DNA from: SZUA-318 sp964412015
GTDB taxonomy: Bacteria > Gemmatimonadota > Gemmatimonadetes > Longimicrobiales > Gaopeijiaceae
Assembly: GCA_964412015.1 (NCBI GenBank)
Contig: CAYPMO010000002.1
Coordinates: 124,001 to 188,000, forward strand
Direction: 5' to 3'
DNA length: 64,000 nucleotides
The notes under the pieces were generated by a model, which saw only the letters and a program-made list of their open reading frames with translations, did not search any database and was not told the DNA's origin. Both the position numbers and the translations under genes were made by a program. Numbering within the stretch: position 1 is the first letter of the stretch; each line of letters opens with the position of its first letter. Below, piece after piece: positions 25,336-34,515 of the stretch.

Positions 25336-25823
25336 CTTCCCGCGGCAACCCCGCCGGGTCCGCGCGCGGATCGGTGGACGCAGCCGGACTACGGATCGCG
25401 GTGCTGGCTTCCCGCTTCAACGCGGACGTCACCGACAGGCTCCTCGAGGGAACGATGTCGTGCCTCCGGGAGCACGGAGCCGTGGAGAGCCAGGTGGACG
25501 TGTACCGCGTGCCGGGCGCCTGGGAGCTGCCCCAGGCGGCCGCACGGATCTCGGCGCTGGGCCGGCACGACGCGTTGATCGCGCTCGGCTGTGTCATCCG
25601 CGGCGAGACCCCCCACTTCCAGTACGTGTGTGAGGAGGCGAACCGCGGGCTCGGTGAGGTGGCCCGGTCTTCGCGGGCGCCTCTGGTATTCGGCGTGCTC
25701 ACGACCGAGACCCACGAGCAGGCGCTCGCGCGGGCAGCCGAGGGACCCGCCAACAAGGGGTGGGAGGTGGCGATCGCCGCTCTCGAGATGGTGGCGCTGT
25801 ACCGGACGCTGGAGGAGCGATGA
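25332..25823 (+). CDS. ribH: 6,7-dimethyl-8-ribityllumazine synthase
   Basis: Condenses the two riboflavin precursors to lumazine. The 163-residue protein shows ASRFNADVTDRLLEG, YRVPGAWELPQAA, ALGCVIRGETPHFQYV, FGVLTTETHEQALARA and NKGWEVAIAALEM. Start is GTG 25332 in the overlap with ribBA; the N-terminal 18 residues are low-complexity and the true start could be slightly inside. It overlaps nusB by four bases. Confidence 0.95.
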   Translation: MTSRGNPAGSARGSVDAAGLRIAVLASRFNADVTDRLLEGTMSCLREHGAVESQVDVYRVPGAWELPQAAARISALGRHDALIALGCVIRGETPHFQYVCEEANRGLGEVARSSRAPLVFGVLTTETHEQALARAAEGPANKGWEVAIAALEMVALYRTLEER

Positions 25824-26278
25824 GGGAAGGTCGCCCGCCCCTCGGCAGGAGGGAGCGCATCGACCGGAGCCGGGCTCGCGCGTGGGCGCTGCAGGTCCAC
25901 TACCGATGGGAGTGCCAGGGACGGACGGGGTCCCTCGGCGACGCGCTCCTGGACACCGCGGCGACCAGGAGGATCTCGCCACGCCGGATGCCCTACCTGC
26001 GGCGGATCCTGAACCTCCTCGACGAGCACCTCCCGGAGGTGGACCGCGCGCTCCAGGCCGCGCTCGAGAACTGGCGACTCGAGCGCCTCTCCACCCTGGA
26101 TCGGGCCGTGCTCCGCATCGGGGCGACGGAGATCCTCTTCGCGGACGATGTGCCTCCGAAGGTCTCGATCCAGGAGGCGATCCGTCTGTCGGAGCAGTAC
26201 GGCGGTGCGGACTCGCCGAGATTCGTGAACGGGGTCCTCGACGCCCTCTACAAGCGGCACGCCCCCGAGCGAACGTGA
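25820..26278 (+). CDS. nusB: Transcription antitermination factor NusB
   Basis: RNA-binding factor for rRNA antitermination with NusE. The 152 residues contain RSRARAWALQVHYRWEC at the N-terminus, then LDRAVLRIGATEILFADDVPPKV and INEAIRLSE-type IQEAIRLSEQYGG, ending FVNGVLDALYKRH, which is the typical NusB end. ribH-nusB adjacency is common in bacteria. Confidence 0.92.
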   Translation: MREGRPPLGRRERIDRSRARAWALQVHYRWECQGRTGSLGDALLDTAATRRISPRRMPYLRRILNLLDEHLPEVDRALQAALENWRLERLSTLDRAVLRIGATEILFADDVPPKVSIQEAIRLSEQYGGADSPRFVNGVLDALYKRHAPERT

Positions 26279-27426
26279 ACGGCGACCGGAAGGCGAAGGC
26301 CCTGCGGATCCTGGTCGTGAACTGGCAGGACCGGGAGAACCCTCAGTCGGGCGGGGCCGAAACCCACCTCCACGAGATCTTCGGCCGGCTCGTGACCCGC
26401 GGGCACCAGGTGACGCTGCTGGCATCCGGATGGCGAGGCGCCCCCTCCCGTGCGGAGCTCGACGGGATCGCGATCCACCGCACGGGACGCCGATACACAT
26501 TCTCGGTCGCGGCGCCACGCTATTTCGCCCGCCACCTTCGGGGCTCGACCTGGGACGTGGTCGTGGAGGATCTCAACAAGGTCCCCCTCTTCACGCCCTT
26601 CTGGACGGGCGGCGTGCCGGTGGCGCTCCTGGTGCACCATCTGTTCGGCGCGACGGCCTTCCGCGAGGCGTCGTTTCCGGTGGCCGCCGCGACGTGGCTC
26701 CTGGAGCGTCCGATCCCGCGCGCCTTCGCGGATCTGCCCGTCGTCGCGGTCTCCCGGAGCACACGGGACGACCTGATCCGCCGGGGCCTGGAGCGCACCC
26801 GTATCGAAGTCGTCCACAACGGACTGGATCTGGGCGCGCTGGTGCCCCCGGCGGACGGGGAGCGCTTCCCCGAGCCGACGGCCGTGTACCTGGGAAGGCT
26901 GAAGCGCTACAAGGGAGTGGATCTGGTCCTCCGGGCCGTGGCCCGCCTGCGCGGCACCGGCGTGCCGGTGCGGCTGCTCGTGGGCGGCAAGGGCGACCAC
27001 GAGGGAGCCCTCAAGGCCCTGGCGGCGCAGCTCGACCTGCGGGACGCGGTACGTTTCCTGGGGTTCGTCACCGAAGAGGAGAAGAAGCAGCTGCTCCAGA
27101 GGAGCTGGATCCACATCCTGGCATCACCGAAGGAGGGCTGGGGGATCTCTTGCCTGGAGGCCGCGGCGTGCGGGACACCCACGGTCGCCAGCGATGCTCC
27201 GGGCCTGCGCGACTCGGTCGTGGACGGGACCACGGGCTTCCTCGTCCCCCACGGAGACGTCCCCCGACTCTCGGAGGCCGTGGGGCGGGTCCTGGCGGAT
27301 CCGGAGCTGCGCGAGCGTCTCGGCAGGCAGGCCCGCGCCTTCGCGGAGAGCTTCTCATGGGACTTCTCCTCAGACGCCATGGAGCGTTTTCTCACCCGGG
27401 TGGTACGGAATTCATGCCTCGGCTAG
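26275..27426 (+). CDS. GT4-family glycosyltransferase
   Basis: 383-residue GT-B-fold enzyme: N-terminal SGGAETHLHEIFGRLVTRGH, the mid-region VVHNGLDLGAL, and the donor-binding domain AVYLGRLKRYKGVDLVLRA with the EX7E-type element in SPKEGWGISCLEAAACGTP. Substrate unknown; probably a mannose- or glucose-type transfer to a cell-surface glycan. GTG 26275 overlaps the nusB stop by four bases. Confidence 0.87.
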   Translation: MNGDRKAKALRILVVNWQDRENPQSGGAETHLHEIFGRLVTRGHQVTLLASGWRGAPSRAELDGIAIHRTGRRYTFSVAAPRYFARHLRGSTWDVVVEDLNKVPLFTPFWTGGVPVALLVHHLFGATAFREASFPVAAATWLLERPIPRAFADLPVVAVSRSTRDDLIRRGLERTRIEVVHNGLDLGALVPPADGERFPEPTAVYLGRLKRYKGVDLVLRAVARLRGTGVPVRLLVGGKGDHEGALKALAAQLDLRDAVRFLGFVTEEEKKQLLQRSWIHILASPKEGWGISCLEAAACGTPTVASDAPGLRDSVVDGTTGFLVPHGDVPRLSEAVGRVLADPELRERLGRQARAFAESFSWDFSSDAMERFLTRVVRNSCLG

Positions 27427-27465
27427 TTTTCAGTCGAGGCGCAACCTTCCACTTCGGAGGCCGAC

Positions 27466-27801
27466 TTGAGAATCCAGGTCGCGGCACGCCACTGCGATAT
27501 CCCCGATTCCGTTCGTAGACGCACCGAAGAGCAACTCACACGCCTCGCCAAGTACGACCCTCGGGTCTCCTCGGCGGAGGTCGTGTACGAGGAAGAAAGA
27601 CGCATACGCAGGGTCGAGGTGATCCTCTCGGTGGACCGCGCGGAGCCCGTGATCGCGCGTGGAGAGGGTGAGGAGTTCCGAACCGCCTTGGACAAGGTCG
27701 TGGACCGCCTCGGCCGCATCCTCAAGCGGAACCGGGATCAGGCCAAGAGCCACCAGGTCCCCCGGGTCTCCGAGGGAGCGACCCCCACTAGGAGCCTGTG
27801 A
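27466..27801 (+). CDS. hpf: Ribosome hibernation promoting factor (short HPF/RaiA)
   Basis: Binds the ribosomal A/P site region and silences ribosomes under stress. The 111-residue protein begins with a TTG codon: MRIQVAARHCDIPDSVRRRTEEQL, then IRRVEVILSVDRAEP and FRTALDKVVDRLGRILKRNRDQ, the beta-alpha-beta-beta-beta-alpha pattern of the family. There is no long-HPF C-terminal domain. hpf next to hprK parallels the raiA-ptsN-hprK order of proteobacteria. Its end overlaps hprK by four bases. Confidence 0.87.
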   Translation: MRIQVAARHCDIPDSVRRRTEEQLTRLAKYDPRVSSAEVVYEEERRIRRVEVILSVDRAEPVIARGEGEEFRTALDKVVDRLGRILKRNRDQAKSHQVPRVSEGATPTRSL

Positions 27802-28793
27802 GCCGATCCTCCCGAGGGCCGAGAGGCCCCGGCGTGAAGAGCATCACGATCCAGGACCTCCTGGCCGTGAAGCGCGAGACGTTGGCGCTCGAGGTCCTGA
27901 CGCCCAGTGTTCCGCTCGACCGCCGGGCCTCCGATCCCGACATCTCGAGCCCCGGGCTCGCGCTCGCCGGGTTCACGGCGCGGGTCCCCGGAGGCCGCAT
28001 GTGGGTCTTCGGTGAGACGGAGATGACGTATCTCGCCACGCTGCCCCCCGAGCAGGCCCGCGAGCACCTGGTCCGTCTGTGCTCCTTCGACGTCCCAGCG
28101 ATCTTCGTCTCGAAAGGTCAGGCCGTTCCGGACTACTTCCTCGAGGCGGCCCAGGAGCACGGCGTTCCCGTCATCCTGAGCCGACGCTCGACGAAGGAGG
28201 TCTATCAGAGGCTCAAGCCGTTCCTCGAGACCGTACTCGCGCCTTCGACCAGCCTCCACGCCTCTCTCGCCGACGTGTACGGCGTGGGCCTGCTGTTCAT
28301 GGGCGACAGCGGCATCGGAAAGAGCGAGTGCGTCCTGGACCTGGTGGAGCGGGGGCATCGGCTGGTCGCCGACGACCTCGTGCTGGTGACCCGCCAGGGA
28401 AACGAAGTCTTGATCGGACGCGGCCACGAGCTCCAACGACACCACATGGAGATCCGCGGCGTCGGCATCATCGACATCCGGACGCTCTTCGGCGTGAGGG
28501 CCATCCGGCTGCAGAAGCGCATCGAGGTCGTGGTGCAGCTCGAGCTCTGGGAAGCGGACGGCCCCTACTCACGCACGGGGCTGGAGGAGGATGAAACGGA
28601 GATCCTGGGCGTGCGTCTCCCCCGGGTGACCGTGCCGCTGAACCCGGGCAAGAACATCACCGTCATCTCCGAGGTGGTCGCGATGAACCACCTCCTGAAG
28701 TTCACGGGGGTCAACTCCGCGCAGGCCTTCGACGAGCGCCTCAGGCAGTACATGAGACCGGCTCGGGAATACCTCGAGCAGGATTATGAGTGA
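27798..28793 (+). CDS. hprK: HPr kinase/phosphorylase
   Basis: Phosphorylates and dephosphorylates HPr on a regulatory serine, linking metabolism to PTS activity. The 331-residue protein has the N-terminal domain (15-140), a histidine in SLHASLADVYG near residue 154, the P-loop GDSGIGKS at 169-176 and the HprK signature MEIRGVGIIDIRTLFGVRAI. The C-terminal helix region ends with LRQYMRPAREY. Its substrate HPr, with the serine present, is encoded in the same operon. Confidence 0.95.
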   Translation: MSRSSRGPRGPGVKSITIQDLLAVKRETLALEVLTPSVPLDRRASDPDISSPGLALAGFTARVPGGRMWVFGETEMTYLATLPPEQAREHLVRLCSFDVPAIFVSKGQAVPDYFLEAAQEHGVPVILSRRSTKEVYQRLKPFLETVLAPSTSLHASLADVYGVGLLFMGDSGIGKSECVLDLVERGHRLVADDLVLVTRQGNEVLIGRGHELQRHHMEIRGVGIIDIRTLFGVRAIRLQKRIEVVVQLELWEADGPYSRTGLEEDETEILGVRLPRVTVPLNPGKNITVISEVVAMNHLLKFTGVNSAQAFDERLRQYMRPAREYLEQDYE

Positions 28794-29181
28794 CGCGGTC
28801 GGCACGCGCGGCATCGTCATAGCGCACGGAACCATGGCGGAAGGACTCGTGGATGCGGTGCGTCGCATCGCCGGAGGAGCCGCGGACGCGTTGCTGCCGC
28901 TTTCCAACGATGAATTGAGCCCCCTCGACCTCAAGGAGGCCCTGAACCGACTCGCGGGGGACGGGCCCACGATCGTGTTCGCCGACCTGGTGTCCGGCAG
29001 CTGCGGCATGGCCGCCATGGTTTCCGCCCGCGAGTCGAGCGCCCGCGCCGTGGTGTGCGGCGTGAACCTCCCGCTGCTGCTGGACTTCGTGTTCCACCGC
29101 GACTTGCCGGTGAGCGAGCTGGTCCCGAGGCTCGTGGACAAGGGACGCGACGGGATCAAGACGCTTCCCGCTCCCAGCTGA
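28786..29181 (+). CDS. PTS mannose-family EIIA
   Basis: 131-residue phosphocarrier; GIVIAHGTMAEGLVDAVRRI holds the active histidine at residue 14, followed by the fold-typical IVFADLVSGSCGMAA. It accepts phosphate from HPr and passes it to EIIB. Overlaps hprK by 8 bases. Confidence 0.9.
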   Translation: MSDAVGTRGIVIAHGTMAEGLVDAVRRIAGGAADALLPLSNDELSPLDLKEALNRLAGDGPTIVFADLVSGSCGMAAMVSARESSARAVVCGVNLPLLLDFVFHRDLPVSELVPRLVDKGRDGIKTLPAPS

Positions 29182-29191
29182 TCCGGGTACC

Positions 29192-29671
29192 ATGCCGATC
29201 GTGCTCCTCCGCATCGACGAGCGTCTCGTCCACGGTCAGGTGGTCCTGGGGTGGGGAAGTCAGACGAGGCCCGACCGGTTCATCGTCGTGGACGACCTTC
29301 TGGTGGGCAGCGATTGGGAGCAGGAGCTCTACCGTCTGGGCGCGGGCGAATCGGAGGTTCTGTTCGTCGGGGTACCCGAGGCGCGGGAGCACCTGGAGGA
29401 GTGGCGCGACGCACCGTCCCGGTCCATCCTTGTCCTCCGGGACGTGGTGTCCCTGCGGTCGTTGTCGGCCGGCGGACTGCTGCGGGGTATGTCCGTGAAT
29501 CTCGGGGGGTTGCACCACGGCCCGGGGCGGCGCCAGGCGCTCCCGTATCTCCACCTGTCCGACGAGGATCGTGAGACCCTGGCCATCCTGGAGGCGGAGG
29601 GAGTGGAGATCTGGGCCCAGGACCTCCCGGATGCCCCCAAGGTGTCTCTGCGTTCCCTTCTGGGAGGCTGA
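29192..29671 (+). CDS. PTS mannose/fructose/sorbose-family EIIB
   Basis: 159 residues; IVLLRIDERLVHGQVVLGWG contains the phosphorylated histidine at residue 14, the defining motif of ManX/LevE-type EIIB. GGLHHGPGRRQ is also family-typical. The stop overlaps the EIIC ATG by one base. Confidence 0.92.
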   Translation: MPIVLLRIDERLVHGQVVLGWGSQTRPDRFIVVDDLLVGSDWEQELYRLGAGESEVLFVGVPEAREHLEEWRDAPSRSILVLRDVVSLRSLSAGGLLRGMSVNLGGLHHGPGRRQALPYLHLSDEDRETLAILEAEGVEIWAQDLPDAPKVSLRSLLGG

Positions 29672-30324
29672 TGGAACTCCTCTTGGTGGCACTGGCCGGC
29701 GGCGCGCTCGCGCTCGACGCCACGTCGATAGGCCAGTTCATGGTGTCGCGCCCTCTCGTCGCCGGAGCCCTGACCGGCTGGATCCTCGGAGATCCCGCGA
29801 CCGGGCTCGTCGTGGGGATGTTCCTCGAGGTCTATCTGCTCGTCTCGATCCCCTCGGGCGGCTCCCGGCATCCCGAAGCCGCGACGGCGACGGTCGTGGC
29901 GGTGGCGGCCGCGGCGGCCACGGACACGGCCGGTGCGATCCCCCTGGGTGTCGCCGTGGGCCTTGTCTGGGGACAGGTCGCCGGCTTCACCGTATCGCTG
30001 CAGCGGAAGCTGAACGGGCGGATCGTCCCCGAGCCCGACGCCCGCGATCCCAGCCGCATCGCGCTCGGGCACGCCGCCGCGATGACGATGGACTTCGTCA
30101 GGGGCGCTGCGGTCACGTTGGTGGGAGCATGGAGCGCCCGATGGGCTCTGGCGGCCCTGTCCGGCGGGTGGCCGCTCGACATCAGAGACACCCGCGGCCT
30201 CCTCCTCGTCGGCGGCGCGGTCTCGGCCGGAATCCTTCTCCGCAGCCTGGGCGGATTCCGCCGTCACCGGATCCTGTTTGCCGCCGGGATCGCCCTGGGA
30301 CTCGTGGGGGCCCGACTGCTGTGA
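29671..30324 (+). CDS. PTS mannose-family EIIC (membrane permease)
   Basis: 217 residues with about six hydrophobic segments, including a characteristic start LDATSIGQFMVSRPLVAGALTGWILGD and GMFLEVYLLVSIPSGGSRHPE. It forms the membrane channel with EIID. Shorter than E. coli ManY (266), so the last helices may be reduced. Overlaps EIID by four bases. Confidence 0.87.
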   Translation: MELLLVALAGGALALDATSIGQFMVSRPLVAGALTGWILGDPATGLVVGMFLEVYLLVSIPSGGSRHPEAATATVVAVAAAAATDTAGAIPLGVAVGLVWGQVAGFTVSLQRKLNGRIVPEPDARDPSRIALGHAAAMTMDFVRGAAVTLVGAWSARWALAALSGGWPLDIRDTRGLLLVGGAVSAGILLRSLGGFRRHRILFAAGIALGLVGARLL

Positions 30325-31073
30325 CGGCCGCCCTGAGCCGTCGGACGCTCGCCTCCGTGTTCGCGCGTTCGTTCCTGATCCAGGGATCCTGGAATTACCG
30401 CACCATGATGGGATCGGGGTTCGCCTACGCCCTGCTCCCCGCGCTCCGGATGCTGTTCCGCGATGACCCGGAGGCGCTCGAATCGGCGCTCCGGCGACAC
30501 CTCGAGCACTTCAACGCCCATCCGTACCTGGCCGGAGTGGCGGTGGGGGCGGTCTTGCGCCTCGAGTCCGACGGCGAGACTCCCGAAGCGGTGCGCCGCT
30601 TCAAGACCGCCGTGCGCGGGCCCCTCGGTGGCATGGGCGACGCGCTGGTCTGGGCTTCCTGGCTGCCGGCGGTCTCCTTGATCGGACTGACGCTCTACTG
30701 GCTGGGTGCGCCCGGGTGGGTCGCGGTGCTCGGGTTCCTCGCGATCTACAACGTGGGTCATGTGGGGCTGCGGGCCTGGTCCTTCAAGGTCGGTTACGGC
30801 GGCGGGCGTGGGGTCGGCCGGTCCCTCGCCGCGGCGGCGCTGGCTGTCTGGACGGAGAGGGTGCGCGCCGCGGGCGCGTTCCTCCTGGGACTGTTCGCGG
30901 GAACCGTCTTCGACGGGGAAGGGGGACTGGCCGACACGGGCTTCTTGTGGGTTGCCCTTGCGATCTCGGCGTTCGTGGGCGGGCTCTTCGCGGGGCATAG
31001 GCTGTGGCGACCCGCCGCCGTCGTCGTGGCGGCGGCGGTGGCACTCCTGGCGACTTGGGGTTCGGTTACATGA
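30321..31073 (+). CDS. PTS mannose-family EIID (membrane component)
   Basis: 250 residues; SFLIQGSWNYRTMMGSGFAYALLPAL is the typical EIID start, followed by FNAHPYLAGVAVGAVLRLE, KTAVRGPLGGMGDALVWASW and C-terminal hydrophobic helices. GTG 30321 overlaps the EIIC stop; the end overlaps the HPr ATG. Sugar specificity is unknown. Confidence 0.9.
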   Translation: MTAALSRRTLASVFARSFLIQGSWNYRTMMGSGFAYALLPALRMLFRDDPEALESALRRHLEHFNAHPYLAGVAVGAVLRLESDGETPEAVRRFKTAVRGPLGGMGDALVWASWLPAVSLIGLTLYWLGAPGWVAVLGFLAIYNVGHVGLRAWSFKVGYGGGRGVGRSLAAAALAVWTERVRAAGAFLLGLFAGTVFDGEGGLADTGFLWVALAISAFVGGLFAGHRLWRPAAVVVAAAVALLATWGSVT

Positions 31074-31351
31074 CGAGCGATGGGCGTCTCGAGCGCGAGG
31101 TGGAGATCGTCAACCGGGCGGGCATGCATGCCCGTCCCGCGGCCGCGTTCGTGAAGACCGCCGCCCGGTTCCACTCGGATATCACCGTCGAGAAGGATGG
31201 CCTTGAGGTGAACGGCAAGAGCATCATGGGTGTGCTGATGTTGGCGGCGGAGAAGGGGAGCCTGCTCCGGCTCGCGGCGTCCGGGGCGGACGCGTCCGCC
31301 GCCCTGGATGCGTTGGCGGAGCTCGTGGGCCGAGGTTTCGAGGAGAGCTGA
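31070..31351 (+). CDS. ptsH: Phosphocarrier protein HPr
   Basis: 93-residue HPr. NRAGMHARPAAAF contains the PEP-dependent phosphorylation site His20. NGKSIMGVLML contains Ser51, equivalent to the Ser46 that HprK modifies. Both sites are intact, so both EI transfer and HprK control are possible. ATG 31070 overlaps the EIID stop. Confidence 0.95.
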   Translation: MTSDGRLEREVEIVNRAGMHARPAAAFVKTAARFHSDITVEKDGLEVNGKSIMGVLMLAAEKGSLLRLAASGADASAALDALAELVGRGFEES

Positions 31352-31353
31352 CC

Positions 31354-33132
31354 ATGTCCCAAATCCTCGATGGATTGCCGGCGTCCGAGGGGATCGCCTC
31401 CGGGCCGATCTTCCTCCTCGAATGGAGCGTCCCGACCGTCTGCCACGAGATGATCGAGCCGGATCGGGTCGTCACCGAGGTGGAGCGGTTCCACGAAGCG
31501 CGCGGCTATGCCAAGGAGCGGCTTCGTGAGCTCAAGGTGGCGACCGAGGCGCGCCTCGGCCCCATGGAGGCGCGCATCTTCGACTCTCAGCTCCTGGTGC
31601 TCGACGATCCGACAGTCGTGGAGGGCACGCTGCGCTACATCGAGGAGACCCACCTCACGGCCCAGCGGGCGTTCGAGTGGCGGATGCTCGAGCTCCAGAC
31701 CATGTGGAGCCGCACGTCGCAGCCGATGGTGCTGGACCGGCTCAACGACCTCGAGGACGTCATGATCCGGGTCCTCAACCGGCTGCTCGGGCTCCACGAT
31801 CCGTCCGACCTCGCGCACGAGCCGCAAGGCGTGATCGCCGTGGCGCGCAACATGACGCCGAGCCTCACGGTTCACCTCGATCCCGAGCGGGTGCTGGGCG
31901 TCGCCACCGACCTCGGGACCCGAACGGCGCACTGGGTCATCCTGGCCCGCTCGCTCGAGATCCCCGTGGTCGTCGGGCTGGGGAAGGTGTTCCAAGCCGC
32001 CCGCGAAGGACAGGAAGCCATCCTGGACGGACGCATCGGGCGGATCGTCCTCGATCCCTCGCCCTCCGACCGGGCGGCCTTCGACGCCCGGCGCGAGCGC
32101 CTTCAGGTCTGGGAGGAGGAGATCGCCGTCATCGCGCGCGAAGAGGCGGTGACACGCGATGGGCAGCCGGTCGCGCTCAGGGCCAATCTCGACCTGCCGG
32201 TCGAAGCCGAGCCCGCCCGTTCCCACGGCGCGGACGGAGTAGGGCTGTTCCGCACCGAGTTCCTCGTGGTCGGGCGCAACAGCATGCCCTCGGAGCAGGA
32301 GCAATACGATTCCTATCGGCGCGTGGCCGAGGCGTTCCCGGGCGGTGCCGTCTACATCCGTACGTTCGACCTGGGCGGGGACAAGTTCCCCATGTTCCTG
32401 CACATGCCACGGGAGGAGAATCCGTTCCTCGGTTGGCGGGCCGTGCGCGTGTGTCTCGACGAGCCCGAGTTCTTCCGCACGCAGCTGAGGGCCATCCTCA
32501 GGGCCACGGCGCACGGGGACGTCCGGATCATGGTCCCGATGGTCAACGACGTGGGCGAGGTTCTTCAGATCCGCGAGTTGCTCGAGGCCGAGGAGGCGGA
32601 CCTCAGCCGTCAAGGAATCCCCTATAACAAGGGGTACAAGCTCGGGATCATGATCGAGACCCCCGCGGCCGCGCTGACCGCGACCGAACTCGCGCGGCAC
32701 TCGGACTTCTTCTCCATAGGCACGAACGACCTCGTGCAATACACTCTGGCCGTGGACCGCACGAATACCCGCCTGGCGAAGCTCTACAACCCGTTCCACC
32801 CCTCGGTCTTGAGGCAGCTCGACCACGTCTCCAAGGTGGGAAAGGCCGCCGGCATCGAGGTGAGCGTGTGCGGCGAGTTGGCGGCCAACCCCCTGGGCGC
32901 CTTCCTGCTGCTGGGGCTCGGCATCACCTCTCTGTCCATTTCCTGGCCCGCGCTGCCGGAGATCAAGGGGGTGGTGCGTGACGTGCGCATCGAGGGTGCA
33001 CGCAAAGCGGCGCGCACCGCCCTCGGCATGCCCACCGCCGCCGACGTCAGCCGGTGCCTCCTGGAGGAGATCGGGAACTGCGTGGACCTCAAGGCGTTCT
33101 CCGGGCGCTGGAACTTGTTGCTGCCGGAGTGA
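31354..33132 (+). CDS. ptsI: PTS enzyme I (PEP-protein phosphotransferase)
   Basis: 592 residues; takes phosphate from PEP to HPr. Active histidine His193 sits in GTRTAHWVILARSLEIPVVV. The C-terminal PEP-binding barrel shows GADGVGLFRTEFL, RTFDLGGDKFP, MVPMVNDVGEV, GIMIETPAAAL, FFSIGTNDLVQYTLAVDR and the catalytic Cys in EVSVCGELAANP. Complete for a general EI. It ends the PTS operon; a 72-base gap follows. Confidence 0.95.
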   Translation: MSQILDGLPASEGIASGPIFLLEWSVPTVCHEMIEPDRVVTEVERFHEARGYAKERLRELKVATEARLGPMEARIFDSQLLVLDDPTVVEGTLRYIEETHLTAQRAFEWRMLELQTMWSRTSQPMVLDRLNDLEDVMIRVLNRLLGLHDPSDLAHEPQGVIAVARNMTPSLTVHLDPERVLGVATDLGTRTAHWVILARSLEIPVVVGLGKVFQAAREGQEAILDGRIGRIVLDPSPSDRAAFDARRERLQVWEEEIAVIAREEAVTRDGQPVALRANLDLPVEAEPARSHGADGVGLFRTEFLVVGRNSMPSEQEQYDSYRRVAEAFPGGAVYIRTFDLGGDKFPMFLHMPREENPFLGWRAVRVCLDEPEFFRTQLRAILRATAHGDVRIMVPMVNDVGEVLQIRELLEAEEADLSRQGIPYNKGYKLGIMIETPAAALTATELARHSDFFSIGTNDLVQYTLAVDRTNTRLAKLYNPFHPSVLRQLDHVSKVGKAAGIEVSVCGELAANPLGAFLLLGLGITSLSISWPALPEIKGVVRDVRIEGARKAARTALGMPTAADVSRCLLEEIGNCVDLKAFSGRWNLLLPE

Positions 33133-33204
33133 TTCGATAGCGTTCGGCCCCGCTCCAGGAGGCCCATCGGCCATGGACAATCCAACTCGCTCGAGAACAC
33201 ACCC

Positions 33205-34395
33205 GTGAGTCGAACGCTCTTCACTTCCGAGTCGGTCACCGAGGGTCACCCGGACAAGATCGCGGACCAGATCTCGGACTCGGTCCTGGATTATCTCCTC
33301 GCCCAGGACCCGATGTCGCGGGTGGCGTGCGAGACCCTCGTGACCACAGGCGTCGCGATGGTCGCGGGCGAGGTGACCACATCGGCCTACGCGCATGTTC
33401 CGGACATCGTGCGAAGCACGCTCCACCGGATCGGCTACACGAACGCCAGCTACGGGATCGATGCCGCCACCTGCGCGGTGCTCACGAGCCTGGACCGTCA
33501 GTCGCCGGACATCGCGATGGGCGTGGACACGGGCGGCGCGGGGGACCAGGGCATGATGTTCGGATACGCCTCGGACGAGACCGAGGAACTGATGCCCGCA
33601 CCGATCCTGTTCGCCCATCGGTTGACCCGGAAGCTCGCCGAGGTGAGGAAGAACGGCGAGCTGCCATGGCTTCGCCCGGACGGAAAGGCCCAGGTCACGG
33701 TGGAGTACGAGGGCGACCGGCCTCTGCGGATCCACACGGTCGTGGTCTCGGCTCAGCACGACGTATCCGTCGGGCACGATGATCTCGTCGAGGCCTTGAC
33801 GCAGCATGTCGTGACGCCGGTGCTCCCACCCGATCTGTTCGACGCGCGTGCGTGCGTGCTTCATATCAATCCGACGGGCCGCTTCGTGATCGGGGGACCC
33901 CACGGCGATGCCGGGCTCACGGGACGCAAGATCATCGTGGATACGTACGGGGGCGCGGGGCGGCACGGGGGTGGCGCCTTCAGCGGAAAGGACGCCACGA
34001 AAGTGGACCGCTCCGGGGCGTATGCCGCTCGCTGGGCCGCGAAGAACGTGGTCGCCGCCGGCCTCGCTGGGCGCTGTGAGATCCAGGTCGCCTACGCGAT
34101 CGGCGTCGACCACCCGGTCTCCGTGCACGTGGATACCTTCGGCACGGCGCGGGGGGTGAGCGACGAGACCGTAGCCAAAGCGGTCCAGGATGTGGTGGAC
34201 TTCCGTCCCCGTTCGATCATCGAGCGTCTCGGACTCCGGAACCCGATCTTCTCGGCAACGGCGTCGTACGGCCACTTCGGGCGGATGCCGGAGTACCGGG
34301 TGCCCGACGGGTTCCCGGGACACGAGGCCGTGTGGTTCTTCCCGTGGGAGCGAACGGACGTGGCCGAGGACCTGCGATCCGCGGCAGGGATCTGA
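33205..34395 (+). CDS. metK: S-adenosylmethionine synthetase
   Basis: Makes SAM from methionine and ATP. 396 residues with FTSESVTEGHPDKIADQISD, the ATP motif GAGDQGMMFGYA, the P-loop-like GGAFSGKDATKVDRSGAYAARW and the C-terminal PIFSATASYGHFGR. Start GTG 33205. No SAM riboswitch is recognisable in the 72 bases before it. Confidence 0.96.
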   Translation: MSRTLFTSESVTEGHPDKIADQISDSVLDYLLAQDPMSRVACETLVTTGVAMVAGEVTTSAYAHVPDIVRSTLHRIGYTNASYGIDAATCAVLTSLDRQSPDIAMGVDTGGAGDQGMMFGYASDETEELMPAPILFAHRLTRKLAEVRKNGELPWLRPDGKAQVTVEYEGDRPLRIHTVVVSAQHDVSVGHDDLVEALTQHVVTPVLPPDLFDARACVLHINPTGRFVIGGPHGDAGLTGRKIIVDTYGGAGRHGGGAFSGKDATKVDRSGAYAARWAAKNVVAAGLAGRCEIQVAYAIGVDHPVSVHVDTFGTARGVSDETVAKAVQDVVDFRPRSIIERLGLRNPIFSATASYGHFGRMPEYRVPDGFPGHEAVWFFPWERTDVAEDLRSAAGI

Positions 34396-34515
34396 CACCC
34401 CCGGGTCCCGCCGGGAGGAATCCGTAGAACTCCGGACGCCCTGCGGAGTACTGGTGAGGGACCGGTGGGTCGCAGGCCGCCGGCGCCAACTGCTGCCCGA
34501 AGGAGTGCTCTCCGG

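Noticed and set aside
33133..33204. Possible SAM riboswitch before metK
   Set aside because: The 72-base gap is too short and shows no recognisable core.
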